A stretch of 64,000 nucleotides of DNA from Branchiostoma lanceolatum (GCF_035083965.1 NC_089724.1:30271435-30335434); one strand, 5' to 3'. Counted from the stretch's first letter, positions 11,486 to 24,074 are shown. Made by a program: numbers and translations. The notes: generated by a model from the sequence alone, not told the origin.

Positions 11486-11648
11486 CTGATTGGCATCGGC
11501 TATGTTCCCTCCTTATGGTGTCGATGTTGATGTTGATCGAGCCGATCCCAGACTTCTCCCCTGAAGGATTCTGCGGGCCCAACATGAGGTCAGTCTGCTA
11601 CAGGGTCACCAGGAGGATCACAAGCAGCGTGGCAACTTTCAGCAACAT
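11486..11648 (-). pseudogene. Possible signal-anchor exon with in-frame stop
   Basis: On the minus strand an ATG at 11648 opens MLLKVATLLVILLVTL, a membrane-anchor-like stretch. A TAG at 11600-11598 interrupts it, then the frame continues through QTDLMLGPQNPSGEKSG to HSRCQS and a TCAG/GTAGGT donor in phase 1. It lies 5' of the lectin exons on the same strand, so it could be the N-terminal exon of that gene. However its phase does not match the start of exon 9622-9517, so an additional exon or a different gene is needed. The stop suggests a decayed copy. Confidence 0.3.
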
Positions 11649-11865
11649 GGTTCAGGTTCTGTCCGTGCGCGAGGATCTGAAAACGACTCTCCCAACTGAC
11701 GAAGTGCCTTGGTTCGACGGATTGACGCATCATACTCTCCGTTCTACCAGCATAGTGCTTAGTGTAGGTGTGACGCTTAACACCACCCTACATAAAACCG
11801 TCCGCAACTCTAGACTGCTGATATTCTCTAACATGACGGGCCAAGGATACCGAGAAGGCCGCTAG

Positions 11866-13678
11866 GTTGTTTATAAAGGGCCTGACATACTGACCTGTGG
11901 TTTGGACTGGGTGTACAAAAGAAACTCAAGACTGTTCTTTTCGTTCGGCTGTTTGGGAAGAACACCTGATAGTGTCAGGGTTGATGTAAATGTCATGTAA
12001 GTTTTATTCTATATTTCTACTTTGTATTATGATTAGGAATTCTTGCCATACTTTGTACCATGTACAATTGTCGTGCAATAAAGTTCTTCTACAACTTTTT
12101 CTAAAGAAGGGGGGGGGGCAAGTGCGCTCACCTCCATGCATTTACCATGCAGCTTCTTACCCAGGGGAGCAAATTCTCTGACAAGCATAGAATTCAGATC
12201 GACCACAGACACTAATGTCACACGTGGTCATAGTCTTCAACTGTGTTAGAACGTTGCTTAGCATTAGTAACTGCTATGATCGCGTTTCCGCGTCATGGAA
12301 GAGCAGTATCCAAAAACAAATGCAATACCAGGTGGTATTACTTGATACGGAAGGTAATGTTTAGTCGACAGTAAACAGAATATACATCATTTAGTTAAGG
12401 ACCAGGTGACATTTGTCATAAGATCGATAGATATCCTTATCGGTGTTTGCTTCTGTCACATCCTGTATAGAATTTCTACATGAAAATCGTATGACGGCCT
12501 TGCTATGAATGTAAAAACGTATCTCCATCAATGATCAGCATAGAGAATACAAATGCAATGAGCAGAATTTTAGTAGTTGTGATTTTAAGAGTTTCGCTGA
12601 AATTTTATTTTGAAAACAAAATGTAGCCGTTACAAAAATAGGCATGACCGAATACATAGCTCTCAACCTGGAGAGGACACAGAGCTATACAGATACAGAC
12701 AAAAAATGCAAGAGTCCTTGACTTTAAAAAGGATGAAAAAATATACAATTGTAAGCCACACCGTGCAGCCATGTTCAGATAAGGATGTCAATGTGATGGA
12801 TATGGGTTAGCAAAAGTCACTGATTTGTCAGAACGATTTTCTCATGTTGTTCATCATGGAACAATAGCCATGTCGGGAACGCTTCGTTTGGTACAATCAT
12901 ATTTTGTGTCAATCTGCAACACGAACAAAATACAGCCATTAATTAGATACCATAGGGTGCATTGGGCTGTTCCAGGCCTAGGTTTGCAACCAGCCAGCTC
13001 AAGTTTCTGTGCTCCACCCAGAAGCCTCCTAGCATTGTTCGAGGGCCGAAGCTTTTGACAGGATAGTTTTAGCAAGAATGTTTTCCACCTTTCACAGATG
13101 TTTCTGTCAATAAAAATGGCACTATTGACAGGATGTTCCTGACAATAATAATTTCTCGGCATTACTAATAATAACACATCGCGGTCCTATTAACTCTAAC
13201 CCTGGATAATCCTGTAAAATGGTGCCAAAAATAAGATGTATTTACGAATTCCTGAGCAAACATAATTGATTGGAATGATAAACAAATGGATGTTAAAAAA
13301 AAGAACACCCTGACCTGGATCGAAACCTCGGCCTTTTGTGTATCAGCCGACCACTCTAGCAACTCAGCACCGATTCTTTGAATGGAGGTGTACCGATCTA
13401 AAGCTATTCTGTGCTTCCTGTCACAGTAACACTATTTGCACCATTGACAGAATTGCACCATTGACAGAAACATTCTGCCAATAGCCATGCCCTTGTTTCG
13501 AAACGTTCATCAAATTGTAGCTTGATTACCAATTTTACTGTTCAAATACATTTCCTACTAATGTCTAAACGCTGAACATTGATTCAGACATTCAACACTT
13601 ATAATTTTGTTCATCTTTATTGATCTAACACAAGTGTAATACATTTTCTCTTCTAAACAACGTGCATTTTTGAGTGTT
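11866..13678. other. Gene-free stretch
   Basis: No coding exon recognised. A G-homopolymer lies near 12109-12118, and short repeated phrases such as GCACCATTGACAGAA occur at 13435-13475. Confidence 0.35.
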
Positions 13679-15129
13679 CTATTGTTGGACTTTCGCGGGG
13701 AACCCAAACATCGGCCCCCGGTCCATCCGCCTTGACGTGGTGCGAGAGCCCGAATGTACCGATCTCCTAGTCCTGGGGTAGGTGGAACGTTCCTACTCTG
13801 TAACCTCGAATGAGGGGGTGGAGATTGGGTAGTCGCTAAAGGATGGACCACACACCCAGAGAGGGTTGGACATGGGGTTAGCTACCCCACTCTGTAAAAA
13901 CTACAATTGCTACAGAAACCGTCCAGAATCTACCAGTGTTATTGCAGACGAGTGCTGTGACTCAAGACTCTCGACCTGGGGAGGAGCTTGAAGGCATGAA
14001 GGATAGAATCCCGACAGATCAGCCCTCGGATGCCTTGTCATCGAATACCCACCATCATTGGATGAGTTGGGAGGGAAGAAAGTGGAGGAAAGATGGCATA
14101 GAAACGACAACACCATGCGATGACAATATTTTGAAGATGAAGAAGACATTAAGGATCGTATGTTGGAATGTGAGAACGCTATATAGTAGTGGAAAACTAG
14201 CAAATGCAATCAAGGTAATGAATGACTACAACCTCGAAATCTTTGGCATGAGTGAGACGGGATGGACAGGTCAAGACAAGATAGTGTCAGACAATATGAC
14301 ATTCATCTACTCTGGAGGAGAGCATCATCAATTTGGTGTGGGTCTTCTACTAGCACAAGCGGGCAAGCAAGGCACTCATTAGTTGGCAACCTGTATCAGA
14401 CAGAATTACAACGTAAGACAACGTAAAAAAATGCGAAGTCATGGGCATCAACACAGTCGCTCCACCAGTCATCAAAATTGAGGATACAGCTGTTAAAGTG
14501 ACAGACGCATTTACATATTTAGGCAGCACAATCACAGCAAATGGACATAGTCACAATGAAATCATGACAAGAATCGGGAAAGCCAGCTCAGCCTTTGGGA
14601 AAATACAAAAAGTGCTGAAGACTGGAGTGCTGAACCTACAGAACAAAATAAGCATCTACCAAGCAATAGTACTGTCAATACTGCTGTATGGGAGCGAAAG
14701 TTGGCAAGTGTATGCAGCTGACCAAAAGCGCCTGAATGCCTTCCACACAAAATGTCTCAGAAAAATACTAGGCATCTCATACAGGGACAGAGTAACAAAC
14801 AAAGAAGTCTACCGCAGAACAAGCCAAAGAGAAGTGGCAGACATGGTGAGGGAAAGAAGATTAAGATGGCTAGGCCATGTCCTGCGGATGGAAGGAAACA
14901 GAACAGCAAAGAAGATCCTAGACTGGAAGCCACCCGGTGGAAGAAGAAGCAGAGGAAGGCCTAGACTAACCTGGAAAGCAAACGTGGAGAAAGATCTTGA
15001 GGCAGTTGGCAGCTCCTGGTATAGGGCAGTGAGGGAGGCGCAGCAACGTGACAGGTGGAGAAGGACGGCCCGATGTGCCTCAAAGGCACGGGCGGAACTA
15101 AGGTGCTAAGGTAAGGTGCTATTGTTGGA
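13679..15129 (+). mobile_element. Internally deleted non-LTR retrotransposon with 11-bp target duplication
   Basis: The element proper is 13690-15118 and is flanked by CTATTGTTGGA at 13679-13689 and 15119-15129. The 5' part encodes the start of an APE-type endonuclease (RIVCWNVRTLYSSGKL, then ISETGW-like MSETGWTGQD). From about 14435 the frame jumps to the end of the reverse transcriptase and its C-terminal tail (FTYLGSTI, LLYGSES, CLRKILGI, RLRWLGHVLRM, GRPRLTW). The catalytic RT core is missing. The 3' end is a short AAGGTGCTAAGGTAAGGTG repeat tail. This is the type of LINE often annotated as craniofacial-development-protein-2-like. Both termini are intact, so it is an internal deletion derivative rather than a 5'-truncated copy. 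Confidence 0.85.
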
Positions 15130-15362
15130 ACGTAATGAAATTGTGGACTGAACTGTCGTTAACTTTCAGATTTAAGAACGTATGTCGCTCTTTTGTCTGA
15201 CGTAATTCGGAGTACACTATAGCAAGTGCCATGATAAACAATATACTTCACACGACTGCAAGTTATCGACAGATCACATTGCATGGTTTAGAAAAAGGTC
15301 GTATACATACATACACACATATATATATGTATGATCAAGATCATGTATATACAAGCTATACG
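15130..15362. other. Spacer between two retroelement insertions
   Basis: AT-rich spacer with a short ACATATATATATGT-like run near 15315. No gene seen. Confidence 0.3.
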
Positions 15363-18300
15363 ATAATATCTAATCTCCAAGCAGATCTACACGGGGCGCC
15401 GAAAATCATAGTCAAGTCAAGTTTATTGCACAACAATTGCATCAGGTACAATGTACGGCAAATAAAATGGAATATTAACAACTTCGGACTATTTATACTA
15501 GTGTACTAACCTAACATCATTACTCGATACATAAGATAATGGCGTGATATATTTCACGTTATGGCACGGCTTCTCTTTTGCATAGCATTATATATGAATT
15601 GGCCTAGGTAGACAGATACAGAGTCAGGACATGACAGAAGTACATTTAATATTTCTCTACTTGTTCCAGGTAGTGTTATTTCCTTCTTACATGTAATCAT
15701 CAGTCTTTTCCTTTCTTCATTATAAGATGGACATATCATAAGGAAATAGTATTCATCTTCAATATTTTCTTTGCAGGTGGGACACATTCTCTTTTCGGCT
15801 GGTATATTTTTGTGACGACCCTTTTCAATTTCTAAGCAATGCGCACCAATTCTCAGTCTTGTTATGCTATTTGTAAAGGATTTGTTTTGAACTGCCAAAA
15901 GATAATTCTCCAGAGAGAAGGTTGTCTTAATTTTCGAATATGTTCTAAGTTTACTAAAACTCCTAATCTTTTGTCTCCAGTTGGAAAGAAATGTGTCCTT
16001 CAGACGTTTCTTGAACATGTTACCAAAATAGTTGGCGTTGACATTAGGGTTAAGCCAAATATTTTGGAAACCATGTCTTGACAGTATATCTTGTACATGG
16101 GTACTCCAGTCGTGTTCTTGTATAACAGCAGTGTCGTATGCTTTTTTAACAATTCTTTCGTTAGACATGTTATGTAATCTTAGCCAATATTTAATCAGTC
16201 GTGTTTGAGTGTCTATATACAATGGAAACATACCCAACTCTCCTATTACAGCAGCATTAACAGAACTTCTAGGAACACGAAGCAATATCTTACAGTAGTT
16301 AATCAATACATGTTCTAAATCGGGAATCTCATAAGAAACAGTAGGTTGTTCTAATGCAACATTTTCATTTCTCAATACGTTTGATTGATATACAACATTC
16401 TGCTTATCAGTATATTTCCTAAATCGAACAAGAACAGGACGAATACTGATATATCAGTTTTCTTTCCAACACGGGTAGCCTTTAGTATGCTAGTATTTAC
16501 ATCTGGTCCCAGTAACGGGGAAAGGATGTTATATATTTGTTCTCTAATATTTTCATTCGGATATTCCTTTATTCCTTTTAAGATGAGCTCTTTTCCTTTA
16601 GCGTTTGTTCCCAGTATTTCCCCGTAATAGAGCAAAATCGGCCTGACGAGACTTTTGAATAAATCTAGAGCGAGAGAAATTGACGGATTATGATTTGATG
16701 CCAGCAATGCTTTAAGTTAAAAAGAGGCCCGCAGTGCTTTAACTCTAAGTTGTCTATTGGCACGATGGAATGATCCTGATGGTGTGATGTCTACTCCTAA
16801 GTATGTGTAACAGTTTGAGAAGTTTATAGTTTGTCCTTGTGATTGAAAGGGAGAGCGTTTATTGTTACTAGCTCGCCCAGTTTTGGAAAATATCATTACT
16901 TTGGTTTTTCCTCTATTAATAGATAGTTTCCAAGTGGAACAAAATGTATCTAGTCTTTCTAGACATTGTTTCAGACCTGCTTCTGATTGTGAAACGAGCA
17001 CAAGGTCATCTGCCCAGAGGAGACTACTTATGGGAGTATCTTTTAAGGTTATAGGGTCGCATAATGGTGATGTTAATGTAGCTGGAAGGTCATTTACAAA
17101 TAGATTAAAAAGGAGTGGGCTCAAACTGCAACCTTGACGTACACCACAAGATGATTTGAAGTAATCTGAGAGACCAAGGGATGTCTTCACACAATATTCT
17201 ATATTACTGTACATTGATTGTAGAATTTTGAAGAAATTTCCACCGATACCTGAGGATAAGACTTTGTAGAATAAACCATTTCTCCACACAGAATCAAAGG
17301 CTTTTCTGAAGTCCACAAAACATGTGTATAATTTTCCTCCGGGTACAGATAGCTGTTTATCTATAAGAGTTTTCAGCACAAAGATGTTATCACTAGTCCG
17401 GAAGTCCTTTCGAAATCCAGACTGAAAGGGGGACAAAATATTGTTGTTTTCTAGAAGTCGCTGTAGACGGTTGCTCAGTATTAGTGTGAATAATATGCCT
17501 ACACAGCTAGAAATGGCAATTCCTCTATAGTTTGACGGGTTCGATACATTGCCACTCTTATGTATTGGTGCGAGAATGCTCTGGCTCCATTGTTGTGGGA
17601 AATTTCCAGAGTTAAGAACTACATTAAAGAGTTTTCGTAATGGTTGTATAAGTTGTGTATTGCTATATTTCAACATTTCATTTAAGACAGAATCTGTTCC
17701 ACATGCTTTGCTACATTTCAATTTACCCAGCCCCTTTATAATTTCCTCTGCTGAAATGTCGGAGTCCAGAGGTTTTTCTGTTAGTTTCTCTAGATTGTTG
17801 ATAATGTTGTCTGTAATATTGTCTGTGGGTTTGTTACTTGCAGAATGTGTATCAGTGTTTTTGTTTGTCGTCTTTAAAAGTTCAGGATTCACCTGGGAAA
17901 CATGTTGATGAAAATCTTTATCAGATTCGTTACTTTCAACGAGGTCATTTACATTTTTGAAGTGAGCTCTCCACTCTTCGGGGCTAATGTTATGGTCCAT
18001 GTCCTGTTTATCACTTTCATCCTGCTTTTGTAGCTTCAACTCCCTCCAGAACTTTTGTGGATTTTCTTTGCTGAGCTTGCTTAGCTTGTGCCATTTCCTT
18101 TCCTTGAAAAGTCGCTTTTCTGTTTTGATTTTCTTCTTGTAAATTTTTAGATTGCAGAAATACGCTTGGCGAATATCGAGTCTCCATGGACATTTTCAAA
18201 ACTGAGAAGCTATGTTATTGATTTTGCGTTTTAGAGAGGCGCATGATGGGGTGTACCATGGTTTCCATTTCTTTTTCTTTTTTCTTTTGTTCCTGAAGGT

Positions 18301-18953
18301 GATTTTTCGCAGGGATTTGTCGGCCACATGTGTGATAATGCCGGCAATTTCTTTTACTGCACTGTCCACATTGCAGAATGATTTATCCATAAACTTTTTT
18401 ATGTCATTTAATATTGATGGATTATGGAGCGCTTCTGAGAATTTTTCTTTTGAGTCATCATCCCAGACGTACTTGGTCGGCAGAGGATGTGTTGGGATAT
18501 GAACTTGTTTGATGTACGGGGAATAGTTTGTTGAAATTGAACAAGTAAGCAAACAATGGTCTGAAAACACAGATAGATCATTCACTTTCAAATATTGGAC
18601 TTTGGGAAGAATTTCCGAACTAACAATGAAGTAATCAACCACGCTAGAACCATTGTACTTGTGGCAGGTTAATTTACCGGATAGGTCTCCTGGAACTCGG
18701 CCATTTAGGATAACCATGTTGGCTGCTGAACAAAGATCAATTAGGTTATTTCCATATCTATTCATCCCTTTGTCAAAGCTCGACCTGTGAGGCATGTCTT
18801 CTTTTATATCTATGAAATCGTGGTTCAATCATATATGCTAGCCAGAGAAGCTCCAGGGGCTGACTGGAGCTTCTCTGGCTGACTGGAGCTTCTCTGGCTA
18901 GCATATACGATTTTCGGCGCCCCGTGTAGATCTGCTTGGAGATTAGATAATAT
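15363..18953 (-). mobile_element. MITE (154 bp) split by a LINE insertion
   Basis: A small inverted-repeat element begins at 15370 (CTAATCTCCAAGCAGATC) and ends at 18946 (GATCTGCTTGGAGATTAG), flanked by a 7-bp duplication ATAATAT at 15363-15369 and 18947-18953. Its interior (18834-18905) is a foldback of repeated CTGGAGCTTCTCTGGCT units. It is interrupted after 15410 by a 3.4-kb LINE that duplicated AATCATA (15404-15410 and 18827-18833). Removing the LINE and one duplication leaves a 154-bp MITE. It lies 40 bases past the stop codon of the GPCR gene, probably within its 3' untranslated region. Confidence 0.85.
15411..18826 (-). mobile_element. 5'-truncated non-LTR retrotransposon with endonuclease and RT
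   Basis: Minus-strand coding capacity runs from the second half of an APE-type endonuclease (18828-18196, with VDYFIVSSE and FSDHCLL) to a reverse transcriptase (18039-16717). RT landmarks are LAPIHKSG, NYRGIAISS, FQSGFRKD, CFVDFRKAFDSVWR, CGVRQGCSLSP, the catalytic box LLWADDLVLVS and YTYLGVDI. The C-terminal part (16707-15554) ends in a zinc-binding-like module CPTCKEN...CPSYNEERKRL. At least three frame breaks separate these segments. The 3' end carries AATAAACTTGACTTGACT, a tandem tail like that of CR1/L2-group LINEs. It is dead, 5'-truncated and inserted in the MITE described at 15363-18953. Confidence 0.85.
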
Positions 18954-18986
18954 ATGCTTTCTTGCAAACATTTATACAGTTTTGAT

Positions 18987-21900
18987 TCACGGTGATTTTC
19001 TGAAAAGCCGACTAAGTCCTTTACGCAGGTTATTATTGTAATAACCATATATGATCGGGTTTATGCCGCAGTTGATGAAGGCAATGCAGTGTATAATTGG
19101 GAACACGTAGAGGTACAGAATGATGACAGTGTCGTCTGTCAAGATGGCGAAGAAGGAAACGATCGTTAAGATGTGTAGGGGCAGCCAAGACAGCGCGAAC
19201 ACGACCACTACAATCAACAGCATCCTGATGACCCGGAGTTTCTTCTGTAGGTGAACAGACTGCGGCTGTGCGGCAGTCGGTGCGTGGATGGTGACGGAGT
19301 CGGTCCGGGAGTTGTACGACACGTAAGACTCGTTACTGTTCACGGCTAGTGCTCGGCTTGCTCCAGGCCTGGGCATGTACCGGAGTCTCCTGCTTATCCT
19401 CACGTACAACACAGCAACGACGGACAAGGGGATGAGGTAGCTCGTGGCGAACAGGCTGAGGGCGTACCCTGCGTGGTAGTAGGGTCCTGGCCAGACCTCG
19501 TCACAAGTTGTCATGAGTTGGCCGTCTGACGTGTAGATACCTGGAGACAGAGCGAAAGTTATTCACCCCAATCAAACTGCGAAAAAAAGACAACCAGACA
19601 GACAAAAAATACCTCCCCGTTAATTGGTCTCTTTCATTGACTCATGTCTGATTATTGACTTAGCTCTAACACCTCTGAAGTGTACTTCTTGCAACTTCGG
19701 CAAATTTGACTCTGTGGTTCCACTCACTAACTCCCTAGGCTATGCCACTCAACTGACACACACCAACATAAACAGACACACAAAAAAATCCCCGCTCTGA
19801 CTGCACCCGAGGCACGCTGGCGGCGTCGTTGCATCCTTAACTGGATTTGGGTTACCCTTGGCTTTAAAATGGGAATAAGATTCAAACCGTACAAGTATGA
19901 CCAAAAGACAACCAAACACACGAAGCTTAAAAAGATTCGTTTTGTGTCGATGAAATTCGTTGAGTGCTTTGTCAATTTGATCGGCTGCAGCGACGCCGCC
20001 AGCGTGCCGAGGGTCCAGTGGAAGGGGGGTGTAGTGAAAGGTGTAGACTGAACCTTGGTAGGTTGTGCTGGTTAAGACGAGGCCCTGCGGCACGGATGTA
20101 CCCGCCGCCGCGAGCCACACGCCCACCAGGATCTCCCTCATCACTGTCATGGTGACGCCCGAACTGGTGGGGTAGACAACTGCGTAATATCTAAAGCGGA
20201 AAATGTATCAATATATCATGCGTGTGCACCTATTCTCAGAGCGCTGACAGCTTGGTTTTAGCAACAATGGCCAAAATAAGAAAATACTCATTCATTCTAA
20301 TTGTATATTACAAAACTACCTGATGTCAATAAGGTTTTATATTTTATAAACCCTCCTTGCTGATATCAAATTCCAAGTCATTTGAGCGTCCTAAAAGATG
20401 ACAGATCTCTCAATATATAGTCATCCAATGATCTCAATGGTCTTTCAATGGTCTTTCAGTGGTCTTTCAATTGTCTTTCAATGGTCTTTCAATAGTCTTT
20501 CAATGGTCTTCATGGTCTTCAAATAACCTCACAATATAACTTCAGTGATGTCAATGATTTTAAGTCAATCATTGGTTGGCGAATTTTTCATTTCATTTAT
20601 TAATTTTACTAATGGATACACTCAGGTCTCGAGCTCCAGCTTGACCAGTCTCTGGAAATGAAGCATTTTTTCCTTGGAACAGGCGTTCGTACCTGCCAGG
20701 TGGGAACATCGCTGCGCATTGCGTCCTCCTTAACACTAAACTTACACTGACATAAGCACCACAACACAGTGCTTCGCAACTCTGCACAATACATGTACAT
20801 CTATTGACCACAAACTGTCCCGACATTCCTTGCGGTAAACAAGCTATGACTTAATAATGTTGCAGGGCCATTGTCTACCATTTTGTTGGTTCAACAGTCG
20901 TGGGTAGACGTTACAGTGGACCCCCGCAGCGGAGATCAAAAATGGAAATAGTGCCAACTTAAAATCCTACAAAATCATTCTTTTCCTTTAACATTTTGGC
21001 CCTATATCTGGAGCCTTTTTTGGTTAGAAGGGACAGGTAGGGTCTAAGCTTTCCTATTTTGGTCAGAATTTGTTCAGTTCACAAGTTTAGTTAGCGTAAG
21101 AACAAGTCTGTATTGTTGGGTCAGGCCTGCCCTGAGCGGATGAATACAGTCAAAATCTGGGTCAAAGGTAAGCTTTGTTTCCTTCCGGCAGCTGTGCTCG
21201 TCGTTTGAGTAGGATAATAGCCTGTTTTCTTTGCATGTTTATCAAGTATACCCTTGTGGCTGTGTGGTGGAGATGAATTTTTGAGATTGAATTTTGGGTA
21301 AGTACTTTCACAAGGTGTTGTTTTAGTGCTTCTTATGCCTGTCTCCAATGAGAACATTCCACTGTAACTACTGCCCTTGTGTGACGTCTTACCTGTCCAC
21401 AGCGATGGCGATCAGTGTGAAGACGGAGGCAGACACGCACATGATTTGGACCGTCAGAAATGTCTTACACATGACGTCACCGAACGGCCAACCTAGGAAC
21501 ATGCAGACGGAAGACTTTATAGACCCACCTCACCTATCCCTGAGACTTCTTGACTTTATTGACACAATCACAGCAAAATGCATGCAAGAATATATGCTAA
21601 AGTATATGCCTCTATCACCATGCAGACTTTGCGCTAAGTTGTCTACGATTTATAGAAAAGTTAAGGCCATCTGTACATAGTAATGATGGTCTTAATGACA
21701 GAAAAAATTATGACTGCTAGCTCCGTCATAGAAACCTCGGAGTTACCCAACTAGTGTAGTCTGGACCCTCCCTCCCCTTCTTATTCTAATGTTCAGAACA
21801 GACATACCTCAAAATCTTAAGCATTACTGAAGAATATAGCTGTTTGACACCGAACCAACCATGTTAACATTTATTTCCTCGCGCGACTCAGGAGAAAAGG

Positions 21901-22469
21901 AGTACCTATGGTTCGGGGCGCCCTCTCGGATGGTATGCAAAGCCAGAGGTTCTGTGTTTAAGGCGAGCCACACATCGAGCTTGTTAATTTTTAAGAAACC
22001 CCCACTTATCAATAAGTGTAGGAGTTGTTTCCGATGTGAGTGGATCAAACCTTACAGCCCTGACTTACACAGCTAGTGCTTAAACTACAAAACTGCTGCT
22101 TTTGGGTCATCTACCGGTTATGTGATACAAACAAACAAACAAACAAACAAACAGCTTACTTGTCATGATGCTGTCCACCAGGCTGAACGGTAAGCAGAAG
22201 ACTCCGACCAGCAGATCGGCCACGGCCAGGTTGGTGATGAAGAAGTTCGTGACTGTCCACAAGTTCCTGTTGAGGACCACCACAATGATGACCAGTATGT
22301 TCCCCACCACGCACAGCAGGAAGATGGACAGGTACACCAGCACGAAGACCACGAGAACGGCCACGCCCTGTCTGTATTTGTCGTAGATAAACCGCCCGCC
22401 ATTCCAGGTGAAGTTGTGGTCGCTAAGTTCTGACATATTTGAAATGTTCGGGCTCGTTTCACTCGCCAT
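18987..22469 (-). CDS. NPFFR: Class A GPCR, neuropeptide FF receptor-like (4 exons)
   Basis: Four exons join in perfect phase to 366 residues: 22469-22160, 21492-21393, 20190-20054 and 19540-18987, with donors GTAAGC, GTAAGA, GTTCAG and standard AG acceptors. It should be a plasma-membrane peptide receptor coupling to G proteins. The N-terminus has three N-glycosylation sequons (NIS, NMS, NFT). TM1 contains CVVGN, TM2 [15 protein letters not shown], and extracellular loop 1 reads [10 protein letters not shown] with the disulphide Cys. TM3 ends in AIAVDRY, loop 2 supplies the partner Cys (TTCDEVWPG), TM6 has FALSWLPLH in place of CWxP, and TM7 has NPIIYGYYN. The WPFG, VVYP, SWLPL and NPIIYGY phrases are those of the NPFF/RFamide receptor group. 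The exact paralogue and ligand are inferred. Introns carry a minisatellite and an (AAAC)n run. Confidence 0.88.
20430..20522 (+). repeat. 11-bp minisatellite (TTTCAATGGTC)n
   Basis: About eight degenerate head-to-tail copies of TTTCAATGGTC lie in the second intron of the GPCR gene. Confidence 0.8.
22126..22152 (+). repeat. (AAAC)n microsatellite
   Basis: Tetranucleotide run immediately downstream of the exon 1 donor of the GPCR gene, starting only eight bases into the intron. Confidence 0.9.
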
Positions 22470-22614
22470 GTTTGGTACAGTTGTTTCTCCTATCCTAGGG
22501 AGACACTTTGAGTCGCAACGGTTGTCATCAGCAGCTGAAACGGTAAGGACGAACCATTGAAGGGACTATACAAGATCGAGATGAATTGATAGCTCCTACA
22601 TCTAAAGCCCCCCA

Positions 22615-22778
22615 CTCATTGGGATGCTACCAATTGGCGACTAGTTGCAAATTTCAGTTACCAATTGGTTTTGTACAGTTGCCAAGTAGTTTCCACGCGG
22701 TTTCCAATGAACGCCAATTCGTCTCCTGCAGTGGCGATTTTTCTCAAATGGTGACTGGACTCGAACTCGTTTCCAACT
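22615..22778. repeat. Degenerate GTTGCCAAnT(A/T)G repeats, left part
   Basis: Loose repetitions of GTTGCCAAGTAG, GTTACCAATTGG and GTTTCCAATGAA fill this stretch and resume at 24075-24160 (GTCGCCAATAGG, GTCGCCAAAAGG). The Tc1-like element at 22780-24072 is inserted between the two parts. Confidence 0.5.
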
Positions 22779-24074
22779 ACACTCAGCACAAAAAGTTTGG
22801 AAACTTAACTTTAGTCGATCGTATATCCGTTGTTTCTTGATCGATTTCAGTGCATTATATATTGTTGAAAAGCTTGTGTTATTTCCTTTCCTATGATACC
22901 CAAGTCATTATAATTGCAATCTCATGAAGCGAGCGCCAGGCCTGCTTACGCGGGTGGGTTGCAGAAGAAAAGTACCCAAATTTCCATGCTGGTGTCAATT
23001 AACACTCAGCGCAGGGTGGTGATGTCGTCCACATCGGGAATGGAACAGTGTGTGGAGGAATGTTATGTTCACAGCTACAGATAAGAGAAGGTTTATTTCG
23101 ACTGTTGGATGGGTAAATGAAAGTGTGGGGGCAGCGAGGAGAACCCTATGCTGACTGTTGCACAGATAGAATGACTGTTTGTTTGTTTGTTTGTTTGTTT
23201 GTTTGTTTGTTTGTTTGTTGGAGCCAGTGTCATAGTGTGGGGCAGTACAACGTTAAATGCCAGAAGAAAAAAAAACAGGCTAATCATCCTAAGCAACCTC
23301 GATGTGTCAAGATGTAGAGACACCTTTCTCCATCCAGTCACATTTCCTAGATACTTACCTCTGCAATATGAGACTGGGTGCTATTCTGCAAGATGATAGT
23401 GCACTTCCTTACAGAATGAGAGCCATTTCAGGACACTTCCAGTATGCAGGAATACAGAGGATAGAATGACCCTCCTGCAGCCCAGATTTCAAGACAATTG
23501 ATCACAGTCTCAGACTCTGTGATCACTGATCAGCTTGGGCGAGCTGTGCATGCAAGAATGATCAACAGAACAACACCGGTCGACCTGCGACGACTCCTTG
23601 TGGAAGAATAGCCAGGGACCGTGTAACAAAACTGGTGACAATTATGTACCGGGCTGTGGTGACAGTGCAATGGCTTGTGTACTCAGTAATAAGCCACCTT
23701 CATCATAACTGAGGATCCTTTACGCATTTTTTTTTGTTTGGATGAAGACTAACCTTGGCTTTCATATTAATGTGTTTTGTTGATTCAAATTTCATATCAC
23801 CCTCGTACACAAGTCACGTGATACCAGCAGAAGAAAAAATACTGAATTGAGCGTTTGGCATTAGTGGGGTAATCTGGGCACCCTTTTATGTAACCTGCCC
23901 GCATAAGCAGGTCTGGTGTTTGTTCTATTCATTTACAATCATGATAAGTTTGGTATCATGGGAAAGAAAATCACACGAGCTTTTCAATGATAGATAAATC
24001 ATTGAAATTGATCAAGAAACAACGGAGATATGATCGACCAAAGTTAAGTTGCCAAACTTTTTGTGCTTAGTGTA
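22778..24074 (+). mobile_element. Tc1-like DNA transposon, decayed, long inverted repeats
   Basis: Element 22780-24072 (1293 bp) is flanked by TA on both sides and has terminal inverted repeats of about 210 bp beginning CACTCAGCACAAAAAGTTTGG and ending CCAAACTTTTTGTGCTTAGTG. The interior keeps traces of a transposase: VIVWGST, then ILQDDSALPYRMRA (the LQQDNAPCHxAR region), CSPDFKTIDH (SPDLNPIEH) and a DQLGRAVHARM-like tail. Multiple stops and shifts make it non-functional. An internal (TTTG)n run lies at 23176-23219. Size, TA duplication and long repeats fit the IR/DR type of Tc1 elements. Confidence 0.88.

Noticed and set aside
22163..22462. A 99-codon Trp/Ser-rich frame overlapping GPCR exon 1
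   Set aside because: It is an out-of-frame shadow of the receptor's first exon.
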